A DNA stretch of 64,000 nt from Thalassomonas sp. RHCl1 (GCF_947387555.1 NZ_CANDNZ010000002.1:744001-808000); one strand, 5' to 3'; positions 34,754 to 43,967 are shown, counted from the first letter of the stretch. The notes: generated from the letters alone by a model not told the origin. Translations and numbers: made by a program.

Positions 34754-35152
34754 ATGCATAAAACTCGTATTCAGACCAATGCCGCCGCACCTGTGCTTGG
34801 CACCTATTCCCAAGGCATCCGCGCCAGTGGCGATATTATTTTTTTATCCGGGCAAACCGGGCGCAATGAAGACGGTGACATGGAAACCGGCATTGAAGCG
34901 CAAACCCACAGGACACTGGCCAATATCGATGCCGTGCTCAATAGTGCCGGTTGTACCCGGGGAGATATCGCCAAAGTCACCTTGTTGATGGCAAACATCA
35001 AAGATTATAAGGTGATCGACCAGATATATGCCGCCTGGCTGCCGGGGGATACGGTGACTCCGGCAAAACCAACCCGTACCGCTTTTCAGGTCCCCGCCTT
35101 GCCGGCAGGTGCACTGTTAATGATAGAGGTAACCGCGATCAGTCCGACATAA
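34754..35152 (+). CDS. ridA: RidA-family enamine/imine deaminase
   Basis: 132 residues with the family course PVLGTYSQGIRASGDIIFLSG, TLANIDAVLNSAG and the C-terminal PAGALLMIEVTAI. The catalytic Arg region is PTRTAFQVPALPAGA. RidA proteins hydrolyse reactive enamines or imines to ketones. In this setting, after PhyH and the Rossmann protein, it may clear or convert an imine intermediate. AAAGGA precedes ATG. Confidence 0.88.
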   Translation: MHKTRIQTNAAAPVLGTYSQGIRASGDIIFLSGQTGRNEDGDMETGIEAQTHRTLANIDAVLNSAGCTRGDIAKVTLLMANIKDYKVIDQIYAAWLPGDTVTPAKPTRTAFQVPALPAGALLMIEVTAISPT

Positions 35153-35165
35153 ACGAAGGTTAATA

Positions 35166-35207
35166 AAGTCATGTATTGATCTGAGTTTCAGTGCCAATAC
35201 ATGACTT
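35166..35207. terminator. Perfect 13-bp inverted repeat between convergent genes
   Basis: AAGTCATGTATTG/CAATACATGACTT with a 16-base loop, between the ends of ridA (+) and the REFY gene (-). Probably a bidirectional terminator. Confidence 0.5.
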
Positions 35208-35248
35208 ACTTGCGTACAAGGCAAATCCTGGGCAGGCTTTCAGCCGGG

Positions 35249-35776
35249 TTAGGCTGCATAGAAGAATTCCCGGCAAAAATAGTTACGGCCGTTATCGCTA
35301 TTTTTATAGACATTAAAAACAGATATCACCAATACCCCTTGTTTCACCCAGCCGTGCAGGCTGGCTTTAATCGCGGGGAAATCAAAGTTGGCAGAAAATT
35401 TATTACCGACAGCTGTGTCATTGTCTGAAAAGATATCGACGCCAACTTCGGCTAATTCTACCTTATTGCCCTTTTCATCCAAACCAAAGGCGCGCATTGT
35501 AACCTGTTGTTTGGCATCTAAAAACTCAATCTCACAAAAACCTTTGCTGCCTTGTTCGGTATTAAGCCATCTCCCCAAAAGTACAACCGGTTCCCCGGCG
35601 CCTGGTTCACCTTCGCTGGCCGATATTTTATCCAGAGTGGGTTCGCGGGTATTGGTGGATGTTCGCTTGGTATTGCTCTTATCTTCTTCGGTGATATCTT
35701 TTACTTCCGGCGGTTTTATTTTACGGCTTAAAATTTGTTGCCCCGAAATCACATTGGTTATGGTTAGTTTTGACAT
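35249..35776 (-). CDS. REFY-domain protein A, unknown
   Basis: 175 residues. After a polar, disordered N-terminal 60 residues comes one copy of a domain found four times in this window: it opens LLGRWLNTEQGS and ends GRNYFCREFFYAA. In between are alternating beta strands (KASLHGWVKQGVLVISVFNV), suggesting a small beta-barrel or lipocalin-like fold. No signal peptide. Lies 20 bp after the next paralogue on the same strand. Name REFY is mine, from the closing motif; I do not recognise a family. Confidence 0.7.
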   Translation of the reverse strand: MSKLTITNVISGQQILSRKIKPPEVKDITEEDKSNTKRTSTNTREPTLDKISASEGEPGAGEPVVLLGRWLNTEQGSKGFCEIEFLDAKQQVTMRAFGLDEKGNKVELAEVGVDIFSDNDTAVGNKFSANFDFPAIKASLHGWVKQGVLVISVFNVYKNSDNGRNYFCREFFYAA

Positions 35777-35796
35777 TGTATTCTCACTTCCCTGAT

Positions 35797-36258
35797 TTAA
35801 ATTGTGCTTTGTCGTCTGAAATATTCTCTGGAAAAATAATTTTTGTGATCACCATCGCCTTTATAGGTATGCAAAGCGGTCATGATGATCAAGCCCAAGT
35901 TCATATTGGCCTGCAAGCGCACCTGCTCATGTTCAAAACGATATTCGGCAACAAAAGCATCAAAACCGGCCTTATTGATGTCATCTTCAAATAAGGTGGT
36001 GATCTCGGTTTCGCCCCAGTTCTTCTCTCCCTCATCTGCAGCCGAATACACCCTAAGCAATAAAACATTATCCTTGTCACCGGGGACCTTTTCCTGGATC
36101 TCAAACCTTCGAATTTCCTGGCTGTTTTTATTGGTATTAGCCCAGGAACCTATCAAGGCAAGGCCTTGTTGGGGCTTGGTTAACTCTTCACTAGCAACAG
36201 GAGCGCTTTCAGTAGAAGCTGCTTGGTCTTCGGATGATAGATATAATGAATGATTCAT
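35797..36258 (-). CDS. REFY-domain protein B, unknown
   Basis: 153 residues with one REFY domain: opens ALIGSWANTNKNSQEIRRFE, then FVAEYRFEHEQVRLQANM, GLIIMTALHTYKGDGDHK and closes NYFSREYFRRQ. The shared frame with protein A is G-x-W-x-N at the start, a hydrophobic strand followed by GL-x-hydrophobic, and (N)YFxRE(F/Y)(F/Y) at the end. AGGAGGG five bases from ATG indicates strong translation. Divergent from PhyH 2. Confidence 0.7.
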   Translation of the reverse strand: MNHSLYLSSEDQAASTESAPVASEELTKPQQGLALIGSWANTNKNSQEIRRFEIQEKVPGDKDNVLLLRVYSAADEGEKNWGETEITTLFEDDINKAGFDAFVAEYRFEHEQVRLQANMNLGLIIMTALHTYKGDGDHKNYFSREYFRRQSTI

Positions 36259-36485
36259 GATCCCTCCTGGTTTATCCCTAAATATTCCGTTTCAGACAGC
36301 CGTTTTAACTTCCACTTAATGCGTTATCGCTGTCATTAATGTCGCATTCATGATTATAAACTATAATCAGATCAACGGCCCCGGCCAGCAAAAAAAATAC
36401 ACAGATAAATAAGAGTGAGTTTTTTAAACAAGGTTTATCTTCCTGCTTATTGAGCTACAAACCAATAATAATTGAAGAAAATATT

Positions 36486-37352
36486 ATGGATAATACTAAC
36501 CAGCAAACCGATAATGCCAAGTTCGCTCCCCAGCCCCGCTCAGCTAAAACACTCAGCCAGAGCCAGTTGCAACATTACCACCAATTCGGTTATATCAGCG
36601 GCATTGAGATTTTATCTAAAGCCGAGCTGAGCTACTTCCGCCATCATCTTATGCTCACCTGTAACCAGCTGGGGGGAAATATCGGCCGTTTTGACGGCGC
36701 CCATGAGATCTTTCCCTGGGCCTGGCAGCTCAGCACCCATCCGGCGATCATTCATATTATCCGTCAGCTGATCGGGGAAGACATCCTGCTCAAATCAACG
36801 CGTTTTTTTTATAAACATCCCAACAGTGATCACTTCGTCGGCTGGCACCAGGACGGCTTTACCGAACAGGAGGAAGGCCCCGATGTTCCCACCATCTGGC
36901 TTGGCCTGACTCCCAGCTGTGCACAAAACGGTTGTCTGCAATTCATACCCGGCTCACACACTAAGGGCCTGTTGCCTCATCCGAAAATCCCCCATGCCAA
37001 TAACCTCACCTATGGCGGTACTACCGCACAAACAGCAATTGAAAATGCCATCGACATTGAAATGCCTGCCGGATCTATGAGTGTGCATCACCCGTTAATG
37101 GTTCACGGCTCACAAGCCAACTTAAGCTCATCGCCCCGCATCGGTTTTTCCGCCAGTTATGCCACGCCTGCACTGCAAAAAAGCATAAGCCCGGTGGCCC
37201 GTATCGCAGGCAATGCCAGGTTAAGCCCGGCCCTTAATTTTATCCGCGAACCCAAAGCCTGTTCGACCCGAAAAGCCATAGCCAATTATCAACTTGCCCT
37301 TGGCCACAGCATTCGACGCTTAAAAGAAGCCGAAGATACTTCCCCGGTTTAA
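36486..37352 (+). CDS. Phytanoyl-CoA dioxygenase (PhyH) family protein 2
   Basis: 288 residues from ATG 36486 (a start at 36450 is possible). Iron ligands: HxD in VGWHQDGFTE and distal His in PLMVHGSQAN, with Arg of SSSPRIGFSA. The pattern TIWLGLTPSCAQNGCLQFIP and PGSHTKG is classic PhyH. Only distantly similar to PhyH 1, so likely a different substrate position. Followed 16 bp later by a glycosyltransferase. Confidence 0.88.
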   Translation: MDNTNQQTDNAKFAPQPRSAKTLSQSQLQHYHQFGYISGIEILSKAELSYFRHHLMLTCNQLGGNIGRFDGAHEIFPWAWQLSTHPAIIHIIRQLIGEDILLKSTRFFYKHPNSDHFVGWHQDGFTEQEEGPDVPTIWLGLTPSCAQNGCLQFIPGSHTKGLLPHPKIPHANNLTYGGTTAQTAIENAIDIEMPAGSMSVHHPLMVHGSQANLSSSPRIGFSASYATPALQKSISPVARIAGNARLSPALNFIREPKACSTRKAIANYQLALGHSIRRLKEAEDTSPV

Positions 37353-37368
37353 CCGCAGGGACATAGTG

Positions 37369-38268
37369 ATGTCAGCTCCTTTGCTTAGCGTGATCATACC
37401 CAGCTGGAACCGCGCCAACTGGGTATGTGACGCCATTGACAGCGCACTGCTTCAAGGTCCGGACGGCAGCATAGAAGTGATCGTCATAGATGATGCCTCC
37501 AGCGACCATACCCGGGCATTATTACAACAGCTTTATGCCAGGCAAATAAAGGCCGGTACCCTTGTCTATCGCAGGCTCAGACAAAGAAAAGGCAGCGGTT
37601 ATGCCCGCAACCAGGGGGTTGCCCTGGCAAGCGGCACCTTTCTGGCATTTCTGGACTCAGACGATCTCTGGCTGGAAGGGAAATTAGCAGCTGAGCTTGA
37701 CACTTTTGAGCGCTTTCCAGAAACACAAGTGGTGATCTCCGACAGTTTAAGCTTTGCCGAAGGAGAAGCAAACAAGCAAAGCCGTTTTGAATTTAACGGC
37801 CTGCAGGCAAGTTGCAACAAACGCGAATGCTGGCTTAAAGAATGCGACTGGTTATGGACCAATTGTGAAAATTCGGTGGCGACCTGCTCTATCACTTTAC
37901 GCCGGGACTTATTGCCAACCCTGGGGCTGCCGCTTTTTGCCGATGATTTAATTTCCTGCGAAGACTGGGAGTTAGAGCTTAAACTATACCAAGTTTGTCG
38001 GGTCAGGGTTATCCCGGCACTCTTTGCCCATGTACGCAGTTTCGACGATGCCAGCCGGGTAGAACGCGCCGCCGCCAACAAACCCAGAAGCTTAAAACAA
38101 ACCTTAAGCCTGCTGCAGAATCGCCGCACGGTCATGGAGCGCACCCGGCTTTTACCCGAGTTGCCACAATACTTGCATAACGAATTTAATCGCATGCGCG
38201 AACTCACCGAGCAACAACTGGCCCAATTACTCACTCACGATGGTCAATCGCTAAGCCTTGATAACTAG
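37369..38268 (+). CDS. Glycosyltransferase family 2
   Basis: 299 residues. GT-A fold: PLLSVIIPSWNRANWVCDAI at the N-terminus, EVIVIDDASSDHT for nucleotide-sugar binding and FLAFLDSDDLWLEGK (DxD). Typical of inverting transferases. A GTG at 37366 precedes the chosen ATG. Overlaps the convergent GT25 gene by four bases. Confidence 0.88.
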   Translation: MSAPLLSVIIPSWNRANWVCDAIDSALLQGPDGSIEVIVIDDASSDHTRALLQQLYARQIKAGTLVYRRLRQRKGSGYARNQGVALASGTFLAFLDSDDLWLEGKLAAELDTFERFPETQVVISDSLSFAEGEANKQSRFEFNGLQASCNKRECWLKECDWLWTNCENSVATCSITLRRDLLPTLGLPLFADDLISCEDWELELKLYQVCRVRVIPALFAHVRSFDDASRVERAAANKPRSLKQTLSLLQNRRTVMERTRLLPELPQYLHNEFNRMRELTEQQLAQLLTHDGQSLSLDN

Positions 38269-39659
38269 GTGGATAACAACAAGGCGTTATTGACCGCCTG
38301 ATAATAAGAACGTTCCTGTTGCAAGTGGCAAAGATCAACCCCCGACTGTTTATCTTTAACGAGCGAATGTTCACAAAGGCTCAGGTACAGCTTAGTTTCA
38401 ATAAAGAAATAACAGTCATCTGCCTTAAACTGCTTGTTATCAACCCCTTGCCGCCAATAAAATTCACTGCTCGTTTGAGCGCCACTTTGATAGTGAGTTA
38501 AGTCCAGCCCTTTGCCATCGGCATTCTGCTTCAGCATCTGACTGTCTGTAGCCGTTAACTTTATCTGACGGGAAAAGCCGGATGTGAACTGATAACGCCG
38601 GCACATTTGCAAATTGCCGCGAAAATCCATCGGCTGCAAATATAAACCATTGGTTGAAAGCACCAGATAATCAAACGCTTTTGCCAGCTTGTCTGCTGCC
38701 CGGGCAAAATTTTGCTCCTTGGTATTATTGCCGCTAAAGAGCATGTGGCGGGTATTTTGTGGCACACGAGTATGATCCAGTATCGAGTATTTGCCCTGTT
38801 CAAGAATGCAAACCGACAAATAGCCCTGGAAATATTCAAAGTAATAATCGAGTAGAAAATATAAATTTTCCAGTGCTGAGAGCTTGGCATTGCTGGCTAA
38901 ATGGATAAAAACACAGGTTTTTTCCAGCAGGCGGTTGGCACTTTGTCCGAATAAAATCAGGGATTCACGCAGATACCAATGGTTTTCAGTTTTTTCCTGG
39001 GCATCGGAGTAACCACTGTCCACCCAGGCCAGGTAAGGATGGGCACAATAACAGGGGTGATTTTGCTGAAGCATAAAATTGTTGATATCAAGCAGCTGCT
39101 GCGAGCCTTTGTTTAACTGAATAAAGGGCTCAAACAAGCTTTGGTGTATGGCATAGGCAAAAGTGGAATATGCCTTGGTGATACGTGTGATCCCCGGGGA
39201 AACCGGTACGGGGTCTTCAAGCTCTATCGCACCGAGAAAAAACATCTGCCAGTTGGCGGGTAAACGCTCCAGCACGGCGAAGAACCTATTTTGAAAGTTT
39301 TCGGCAAACTCAACATCGTCTTCGAAAATAAGTACGCTGCTGACCCCCAAATGACGGGCGTGTTCAACAATGGCGACATGACTTTGCAGGCAAGCGTATG
39401 CTCCCGGAGTTGACGGCCAGCTATCAGGGACAGATGTCCGGATGCCGTCGATGGCATCAAAATACACAACATTGGTTATCTGATTGGCGGCAAAGCGTGC
39501 TTGCATCCGTTGCCGGCGATCGCTGCGCCTTTTCAGGTTCAGGCAAACGATCAACGGGAAAGTATCATTGATCTTGCGCCCTTCCCCCTCCGGGTTTTGA
39601 CGGTTAAGCTCATACTCCGAAACCGTCCCCCCGGGGTCAAGCTGATCATGCGAAAGCAT
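38265..39659 (-). CDS. Glycosyltransferase family 25 (LPS-type) protein with C-terminal extension
   Basis: 464 residues from ATG 39659 with GGGGAG five bases upstream. N-terminal GT25 domain: PLIVCLNLKRRSDRRQRM, VVYFDAIDGIR, CLQSHVAIVEHA and VLIFEDDVEFAENF. About 200 residues of C-terminal sequence (from residue 260, ending near NALLLST) are not recognised; GT25 enzymes usually have about 250. They transfer sugars in LPS or collagen-like modification. Confidence 0.82.
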   Translation of the reverse strand: MLSHDQLDPGGTVSEYELNRQNPEGEGRKINDTFPLIVCLNLKRRSDRRQRMQARFAANQITNVVYFDAIDGIRTSVPDSWPSTPGAYACLQSHVAIVEHARHLGVSSVLIFEDDVEFAENFQNRFFAVLERLPANWQMFFLGAIELEDPVPVSPGITRITKAYSTFAYAIHQSLFEPFIQLNKGSQQLLDINNFMLQQNHPCYCAHPYLAWVDSGYSDAQEKTENHWYLRESLILFGQSANRLLEKTCVFIHLASNAKLSALENLYFLLDYYFEYFQGYLSVCILEQGKYSILDHTRVPQNTRHMLFSGNNTKEQNFARAADKLAKAFDYLVLSTNGLYLQPMDFRGNLQMCRRYQFTSGFSRQIKLTATDSQMLKQNADGKGLDLTHYQSGAQTSSEFYWRQGVDNKQFKADDCYFFIETKLYLSLCEHSLVKDKQSGVDLCHLQQERSYYQAVNNALLLST

Positions 39660-39788
39660 ATAAACTCCCCTTCCCTGATGGATTATTGAAAAGTTTGCTG
39701 ACAGTGCTGCCGGGAACAATAATATATTTTAACTTATTCTTAGCTTGTTCTTAACTGGTGGATCACCCACGGCCCCGGCTTAAGCTAT

Positions 39789-39850
39789 TTTTTCAGTATA
39801 GATAACATATAGATAACAATAACTGAAAAAGTCATCTATTTTTATAGATG
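39789..39850 (+). promoter_or_regulatory. Two hairpins in the divergent GT25/GT2 leader
   Basis: Long-range TTTTTCAGT/ACTGAAAAA (39789-39797 with 39822-39830), enclosing direct repeats ATAGATAACA, then a hairpin CATCTAT-TTTT-ATAGATG (39833-39850). The second hairpin would cover the ATG at 39848, which argues for a start farther down. Confidence 0.5.
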
Positions 39851-39886
39851 AGGTATTTCTCTTCTCCTTTACTTAAGCTTAATGAT

Positions 39887-40705
39887 ATGGATATTAATAT
39901 GACTAAAAGGCAAAGCTTGTGTGTTTCTGTGATCATTCCTTGTTTCAATACCCAGGCAAGCATCTCAGATGCCGTTGCCTCTGCCACACGGCAACAAAAT
40001 GTTGACCTGCAAATTATCTGTGTCAATGACCATTCAACCGACACTACGCCGCAAATATTATCCTCCCTGGCATCACAGGGAGAGATAGAATACCTTGACG
40101 TCGAACAAGGCCAAGGCGCCGCCAATGCCAGAAACCTGGGGCTGGAAAATGCCCGGGGGGAATATATCCAGTTTCTTGATGCCGATGATCTTTTACTTGA
40201 AAATAAACTCTGCCGCCAAGCCGGTATTCTGGCCCAAAACAATGCCGATTTTATCGCGGGTGCCTACCAATACCAAAACCTGGCCGGGGATTGTTCAATG
40301 CATTACCCGGATAATGATCACTGGCATGGCTTAATTGCTTCAAAGCTTGGCAGAACCAGCGCCAACCTTTTTCGCAAAAGCGCGCTGGTCGCCCTGGGGG
40401 GCTGGTCAGTCAGGCAAAAAAGCAGCCAGGAATATGAACTTATGTACCGGTTGTTAAAGAACAATCATAAACTGGCCTTTGATAACCAGACCGGCGCTTT
40501 AATAACAGCCAATCCCGGCAGTATTTCCCAAACGAATTTACTGGATAACAGCTGGCGGTTTATTGAGCTGAGAACCCGGATCATCAATTACCTCAAAGCC
40601 ACGGGAGAGCTGACTCCGGCTCATCTGGCGTTATATTCCAAGGTATGCCAGCGCTCCCGGGAAGAAGTTGCACACCTGAGCGAAAAACCTGAAATGGTGT
40701 GTTAA
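39887..40705 (+). CDS. Glycosyltransferase family 2
   Basis: About 272 residues. SLCVSVIIPCFNTQASISDA, IICVNDHSTDTTPQIL and YIQFLDADDLLLENK (DxD) mark a GT-A family 2 enzyme. Starts at 39848, 39887 and 39899 are all in frame without a strong site; 39887 is chosen because 39848 lies in a hairpin. Followed by an imperfect hairpin and a gene-poor gap. Confidence 0.82.
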   Translation: MDINMTKRQSLCVSVIIPCFNTQASISDAVASATRQQNVDLQIICVNDHSTDTTPQILSSLASQGEIEYLDVEQGQGAANARNLGLENARGEYIQFLDADDLLLENKLCRQAGILAQNNADFIAGAYQYQNLAGDCSMHYPDNDHWHGLIASKLGRTSANLFRKSALVALGGWSVRQKSSQEYELMYRLLKNNHKLAFDNQTGALITANPGSISQTNLLDNSWRFIELRTRIINYLKATGELTPAHLALYSKVCQRSREEVAHLSEKPEMVC

Positions 40706-41121
40706 CCGTTTAGGGCAAACCAGGATATTTGCGGCTAAAGTCACGATTAAGACAAGGCTTTTTCAGTGCCAGTGTTAGCCACTGGCGCTTAATATGATCG
40801 TAAGGAACTTCAAAGTTTATCGGTTATTTTTCCGAGTGCCTTTTCGCAATGCGCTGCACAACAAAATCACTAAAGATTTTTCCTCACTATCAGGCTGTGA
40901 GGCATACCGGACTAAGATCAGCATATTTTTCCTAAGGTTATTTCCCCCAGTAATACATTTTCTCTTGCCTGGATAAAGGCACAATCAAACAATAAGCCGA
41001 TTATTGCACAATAACCGCCATATAAAAGGCATGATGAAGGGAGGATAATCCCAAAATCAAACATTCAGCTGATAATGGCTTTTACTAGCAACAGTTTACG
41101 ACCAAAAAGAGGAACTTTTTT
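40706..41121. other. 416-bp gap
   Basis: Contains a ten-pair hairpin (AGTGCCAGTG/CACTGGCGCT, 40765-40789, loop five) that may end the GT2 transcript, and a small palindrome TTATTG-CA-CAATAA near 40993. A 60-codon frame from 40794 has no ribosome binding site and is not called. Confidence 0.5.
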
Positions 41122-41520
41122 ATGACCTTTACCCTGGCCCTGATGGGCATCGCCCTGCATACTTTATTCTGGGAAAAACTGCCGGACTGGGGCACCTGGT
41201 TTAACAGCATCATTAAGCATCTGCCAGCGCCGCTTGCCTATCTTTATGAGGCCTGGCGTTGTCCTTTTTGCTTTGGCTTTTGGTGTGCCCTGGCGCTACA
41301 CGCGATAACTGATATCTTTACCATTAACGCGCTTAGCGTTATGCCTGAATTTTTGGGCAGCCTGGGGATGCCCCTGGCCTGGCTTCTAGATGCCCTGGCC
41401 ACCGCAACCCTGATCATGTTTGGCCATTTGATCTTGTGCGCCCTTGCAGCGCCGGCTATTAAGGGATATCAAATGAAAGAAACATTTCGTCAAAACATGT
41501 CGGCTAAAGGACATGACTGA
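41122..41520 (+). CDS. Small membrane protein with CxxC, unknown
   Basis: 132 residues, three predicted membrane segments. Between the first and second is EAWRCPFCFGFWCALAL, a CPFC pair near the membrane that recalls DUF1360-type proteins. GAGGA upstream of ATG. Its end overlaps the next gene by eight bases. Confidence 0.6.
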   Translation: MTFTLALMGIALHTLFWEKLPDWGTWFNSIIKHLPAPLAYLYEAWRCPFCFGFWCALALHAITDIFTINALSVMPEFLGSLGMPLAWLLDALATATLIMFGHLILCALAAPAIKGYQMKETFRQNMSAKGHD

Positions 41521-42019
41521 TTTATTTGCCAGCGAACGTCTGGTTATCTGCCGGGGCCGAGAGCTGTTTGCACAGGATAAACTTGCCCTGGCCGATGCGA
41601 TGACGACACTGCTGACCCCAAAGGTGGTAGAGCCCTTGCCGATGAGTTTTCACGGGATAAATAGCCGCTCTAAAGCACTGCACTGGCTGCAGCAAACCAT
41701 GGCAGAAAGTGAGTTACTTGTCGTGCAGTTAAAACCTGCGCGGCAGGTTATCGCTGCTATCCTGCTTCATGGCGTAGCGGAAAGCAAAGCAGCAATCAAT
41801 ATCGGCTATTTATTGGCAGAGCAGTATTGGGGCAAAGGATATGCCGCAGAAATGCTGACGGCCCTGATCCGCTATTACAAACACATGAAAAACATCTCCA
41901 CCTTAAATGCCGGTGTTGCCGCAAACAACATCGCATCAATCTCGCTGCTGGAAAAGTGTGGTTTCTGCCACATACCGGGCCACGGCAATGAAACCTTGTT
42001 TTACCGGCTTAAACTTTAG
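41513..42019 (+). CDS. GNAT-family N-acetyltransferase (RimJ/RimL type)
   Basis: 168 residues. Acetyl-CoA loop region NIGYLLAEQYWGKGYAAEML and the late GVAANNIASISLLEKCGF are typical of RimJ/RimL-like acetyltransferases. Translationally coupled to the membrane protein gene. Substrate unknown. Confidence 0.85.
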   Translation: MTDLFASERLVICRGRELFAQDKLALADAMTTLLTPKVVEPLPMSFHGINSRSKALHWLQQTMAESELLVVQLKPARQVIAAILLHGVAESKAAINIGYLLAEQYWGKGYAAEMLTALIRYYKHMKNISTLNAGVAANNIASISLLEKCGFCHIPGHGNETLFYRLKL

Positions 42020-42055
42020 CTGTGCAATCAGAGTGCAATCCTTTAAAAATACGGC

Positions 42056-42373
42056 TTAATCCTGATAGTGTACCGCCAGCCAGATGGTCTCAACGTCGGG
42101 ATCGGTCCAGCTGACCTTATGTTTTTGGTGCGCCTTGATATCAAGATGATCACCCGGGCCCAGGGTGATCTCCCTTAAATCTTCGAAGCAGAGTTTTGCC
42201 CGGCCTTTTAATACCATAACCCATTCGTTATGCGCCTGATCATACCATCCTGATTCAGGCGAGCTTTGTCCCTTAGAGACAATACGCTCTATCTGTACCT
42301 TGTCATTACCCGCCAGCTGCTCAAAGACTTCTTCGCTTAAATCTGCGGGTATATGCTCAAATATATTATCCAT
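42056..42373 (-). CDS. Single-domain cupin protein
   Basis: 105 residues. Cupin motif region HNEWVMVLKGRAKLCFED then LGPGDHLDIKAHQKHKVSWT, with His and Glu positions of a metal-binding beta barrel. GGAG nine bases before ATG. May be an isomerase, oxygenase or sensor; not assignable. Confidence 0.82.
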   Translation of the reverse strand: MDNIFEHIPADLSEEVFEQLAGNDKVQIERIVSKGQSSPESGWYDQAHNEWVMVLKGRAKLCFEDLREITLGPGDHLDIKAHQKHKVSWTDPDVETIWLAVHYQD

Positions 42374-42396
42374 TACTTTTATCTCCGGGCAGTTAA

Positions 42397-42903
42397 TTAT
42401 TGTGCTTGTTTTAACAATTGCTGATTCATATTTGGCCCGCCCAAAAAGTCTTTTCTGGGGGTATAGTTGATCCAGTCGCTCTGTTTGATGATTTTATTAT
42501 CACCATCAAACTGTAAAACAATCACGAATAACCAGGGGCCCATGGCTTTGCCGTTATAGTTAAACGGATGAAAATAGCCCCGGGTGAACACAGTATTATT
42601 TTCGGTTACTTGCTCGGTCACCGTCAGGATTTTATTGCCCCGGTTCAATGAGAACTCGCCATTGTCCCAGTTAAGAAAATTCGCTATTTCCGCTTTATTT
42701 TTTGCGTGGTGGCCATAAATAATGTCATTAAACTGGGCATCTTCACCGTAAAAAGACATAAAAGCATCAAAATCACTGCGCTGTGCATAAACATGAAAAT
42801 AATCTTTGGCAATATCAGCGACTGACGGATGTGATCTGCCGGCACAGGCATCAAGCAAAACAACAGAGAAAACAGCAAAGCAAAGTTTTGAAAACAAAGA
42901 CAT
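42397..42903 (-). CDS. NTF2/SnoaL-like lipoprotein
   Basis: 168 residues from ATG 42903. Signal MSLFSKLCFAVFSVVLLDAC with a lipobox-like LLDAC. The mature domain has the SnoaL/NTF2-like course (YAQRSDFDAFMSFYGEDAQF, then HAKNKAEIANFLNW), a cone fold often binding small hydrophobic ligands. The longer frame to 42999 adds a second hydrophobic stretch and is not preferred. Confidence 0.7.
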   Translation of the reverse strand: MSLFSKLCFAVFSVVLLDACAGRSHPSVADIAKDYFHVYAQRSDFDAFMSFYGEDAQFNDIIYGHHAKNKAEIANFLNWDNGEFSLNRGNKILTVTEQVTENNTVFTRGYFHPFNYNGKAMGPWLFVIVLQFDGDNKIIKQSDWINYTPRKDFLGGPNMNQQLLKQAQ

Positions 42904-43019
42904 AAAAAGCAGAAATTCCGATAACCTCAGTATGGCGGCATAATAACAGATAGACGAAGACAACAAAATCAAAGACAGGATCGGATTATTTTTTAACAAC
43001 TCACGTCAATAATAAGCCA

Positions 43020-43511
43020 TTATTTATATATCGCCCTTTGCTGAGCACAACGATATTTATCCGGATCCTCAATAGTCTCTATCCGGATGATCTTTTGAAT
43101 ATAGTCGGGGGCAAGTTTACATTCCCGAGCCCCGATAAGCACATGCTCTTTATACCAGGAAAAAGGCTTCAGCCAGGTATCTATATCGGTGGCGTAATAA
43201 ATCGCTGCATTTACGGCAAAGCCGGCGTCATTAACGACACTCACCAGCTTTGCTTCATAACCCGCCCCCAGGCCTTCTGCGTGATCTAAAATGTATTTTT
43301 CCTGCTCAGCTATCTCGAATAATCTCCCGTAAACACGATCACTAACTGAACCGGTATAAAAAGCATCACATTTGGCGGAGCCGTCTTGGCCGACTTTGTG
43401 AAATCTTAAATCATGACCGGCTAAGAAAAAAAGCCCTATCGGAACAGCACTGGGAGTTCTTTGCTGCAAACGCCGTAAAGACATGTTTGAGCCATAGGCA
43501 AAATATTTCAT
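43020..43511 (-). CDS. Gamma-glutamylcyclotransferase-like protein
   Basis: 163 residues. MKYFAYGSNMS is the family YGSN substrate loop; EGLGAGYEAKLVSV carries the expected Glu region. GGGAG before ATG. Family members convert gamma-glutamyl amines to 5-oxoproline; relatives with other substrates are common. Confidence 0.85.
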   Translation of the reverse strand: MKYFAYGSNMSLRRLQQRTPSAVPIGLFFLAGHDLRFHKVGQDGSAKCDAFYTGSVSDRVYGRLFEIAEQEKYILDHAEGLGAGYEAKLVSVVNDAGFAVNAAIYYATDIDTWLKPFSWYKEHVLIGARECKLAPDYIQKIIRIETIEDPDKYRCAQQRAIYK

Positions 43512-43566
43512 TAAAACTCCCGGCTAAAAACAAGACTAACATAAGTATAACCCGGGATAAGTTACC

Positions 43567-43965
43567 TTAATAAAACTCTAAACCGGAATAAGGGGTTAAC
43601 TTTAATGATGCCGGCCTCTGCGCCAGGTTGCCAACATGAACTTCCAGCTTATGTCCGTCCGGATCGAGAATATAAAGGGACTCCCCTTCACTTTTGTTCT
43701 CTTTCCAGGTGGTAACCCCGGCGATAAGTAATTTATCCCGGATAAGGGGGAAGTCGGCAGCAGAAATATCAAAAGCCAGGTGACTATAGTCACCGGCGGG
43801 GCAACTGACATCACAGGATAAACAAAACCAAAGCTCCCCCAAAGACAAATAGGCACCGCTGTGCCATTTAGCATGGGGCTTCATGCCCAAAAGATTGACA
43901 TAAAAGTTAAAAGAAACCGGTAAGTTATTGACAGCAATGGTAATATGATTCAAGCCTGTCAGCAT
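43567..43965 (-). CDS. fosA: FosA-family fosfomycin-resistance glutathione transferase
   Basis: 132 residues from ATG 43965. Closely follows FosA: MLTGLNHITIAVNNLP (metal His 7), YVNLLGMKPHAKWHSGAYL, YSHLAFDISAADF (second His), NKSEGESLYILDPDGHKLE (K+ loop and the metal Glu), then VGNLAQRP. Mn2+-dependent addition of glutathione to the epoxide of fosfomycin. The longer upstream frame overlaps the GNAT gene. The ribosome binding site is part of a run of ten G. Confidence 0.85.
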   Translation of the reverse strand: MLTGLNHITIAVNNLPVSFNFYVNLLGMKPHAKWHSGAYLSLGELWFCLSCDVSCPAGDYSHLAFDISAADFPLIRDKLLIAGVTTWKENKSEGESLYILDPDGHKLEVHVGNLAQRPASLKLTPYSGLEFY

Positions 43966-43967
43966 TT

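Noticed and set aside
40794-40976. 60-codon + frame in the gap after GT2
   Set aside because: No ribosome binding site, irregular composition and no recognisable features.
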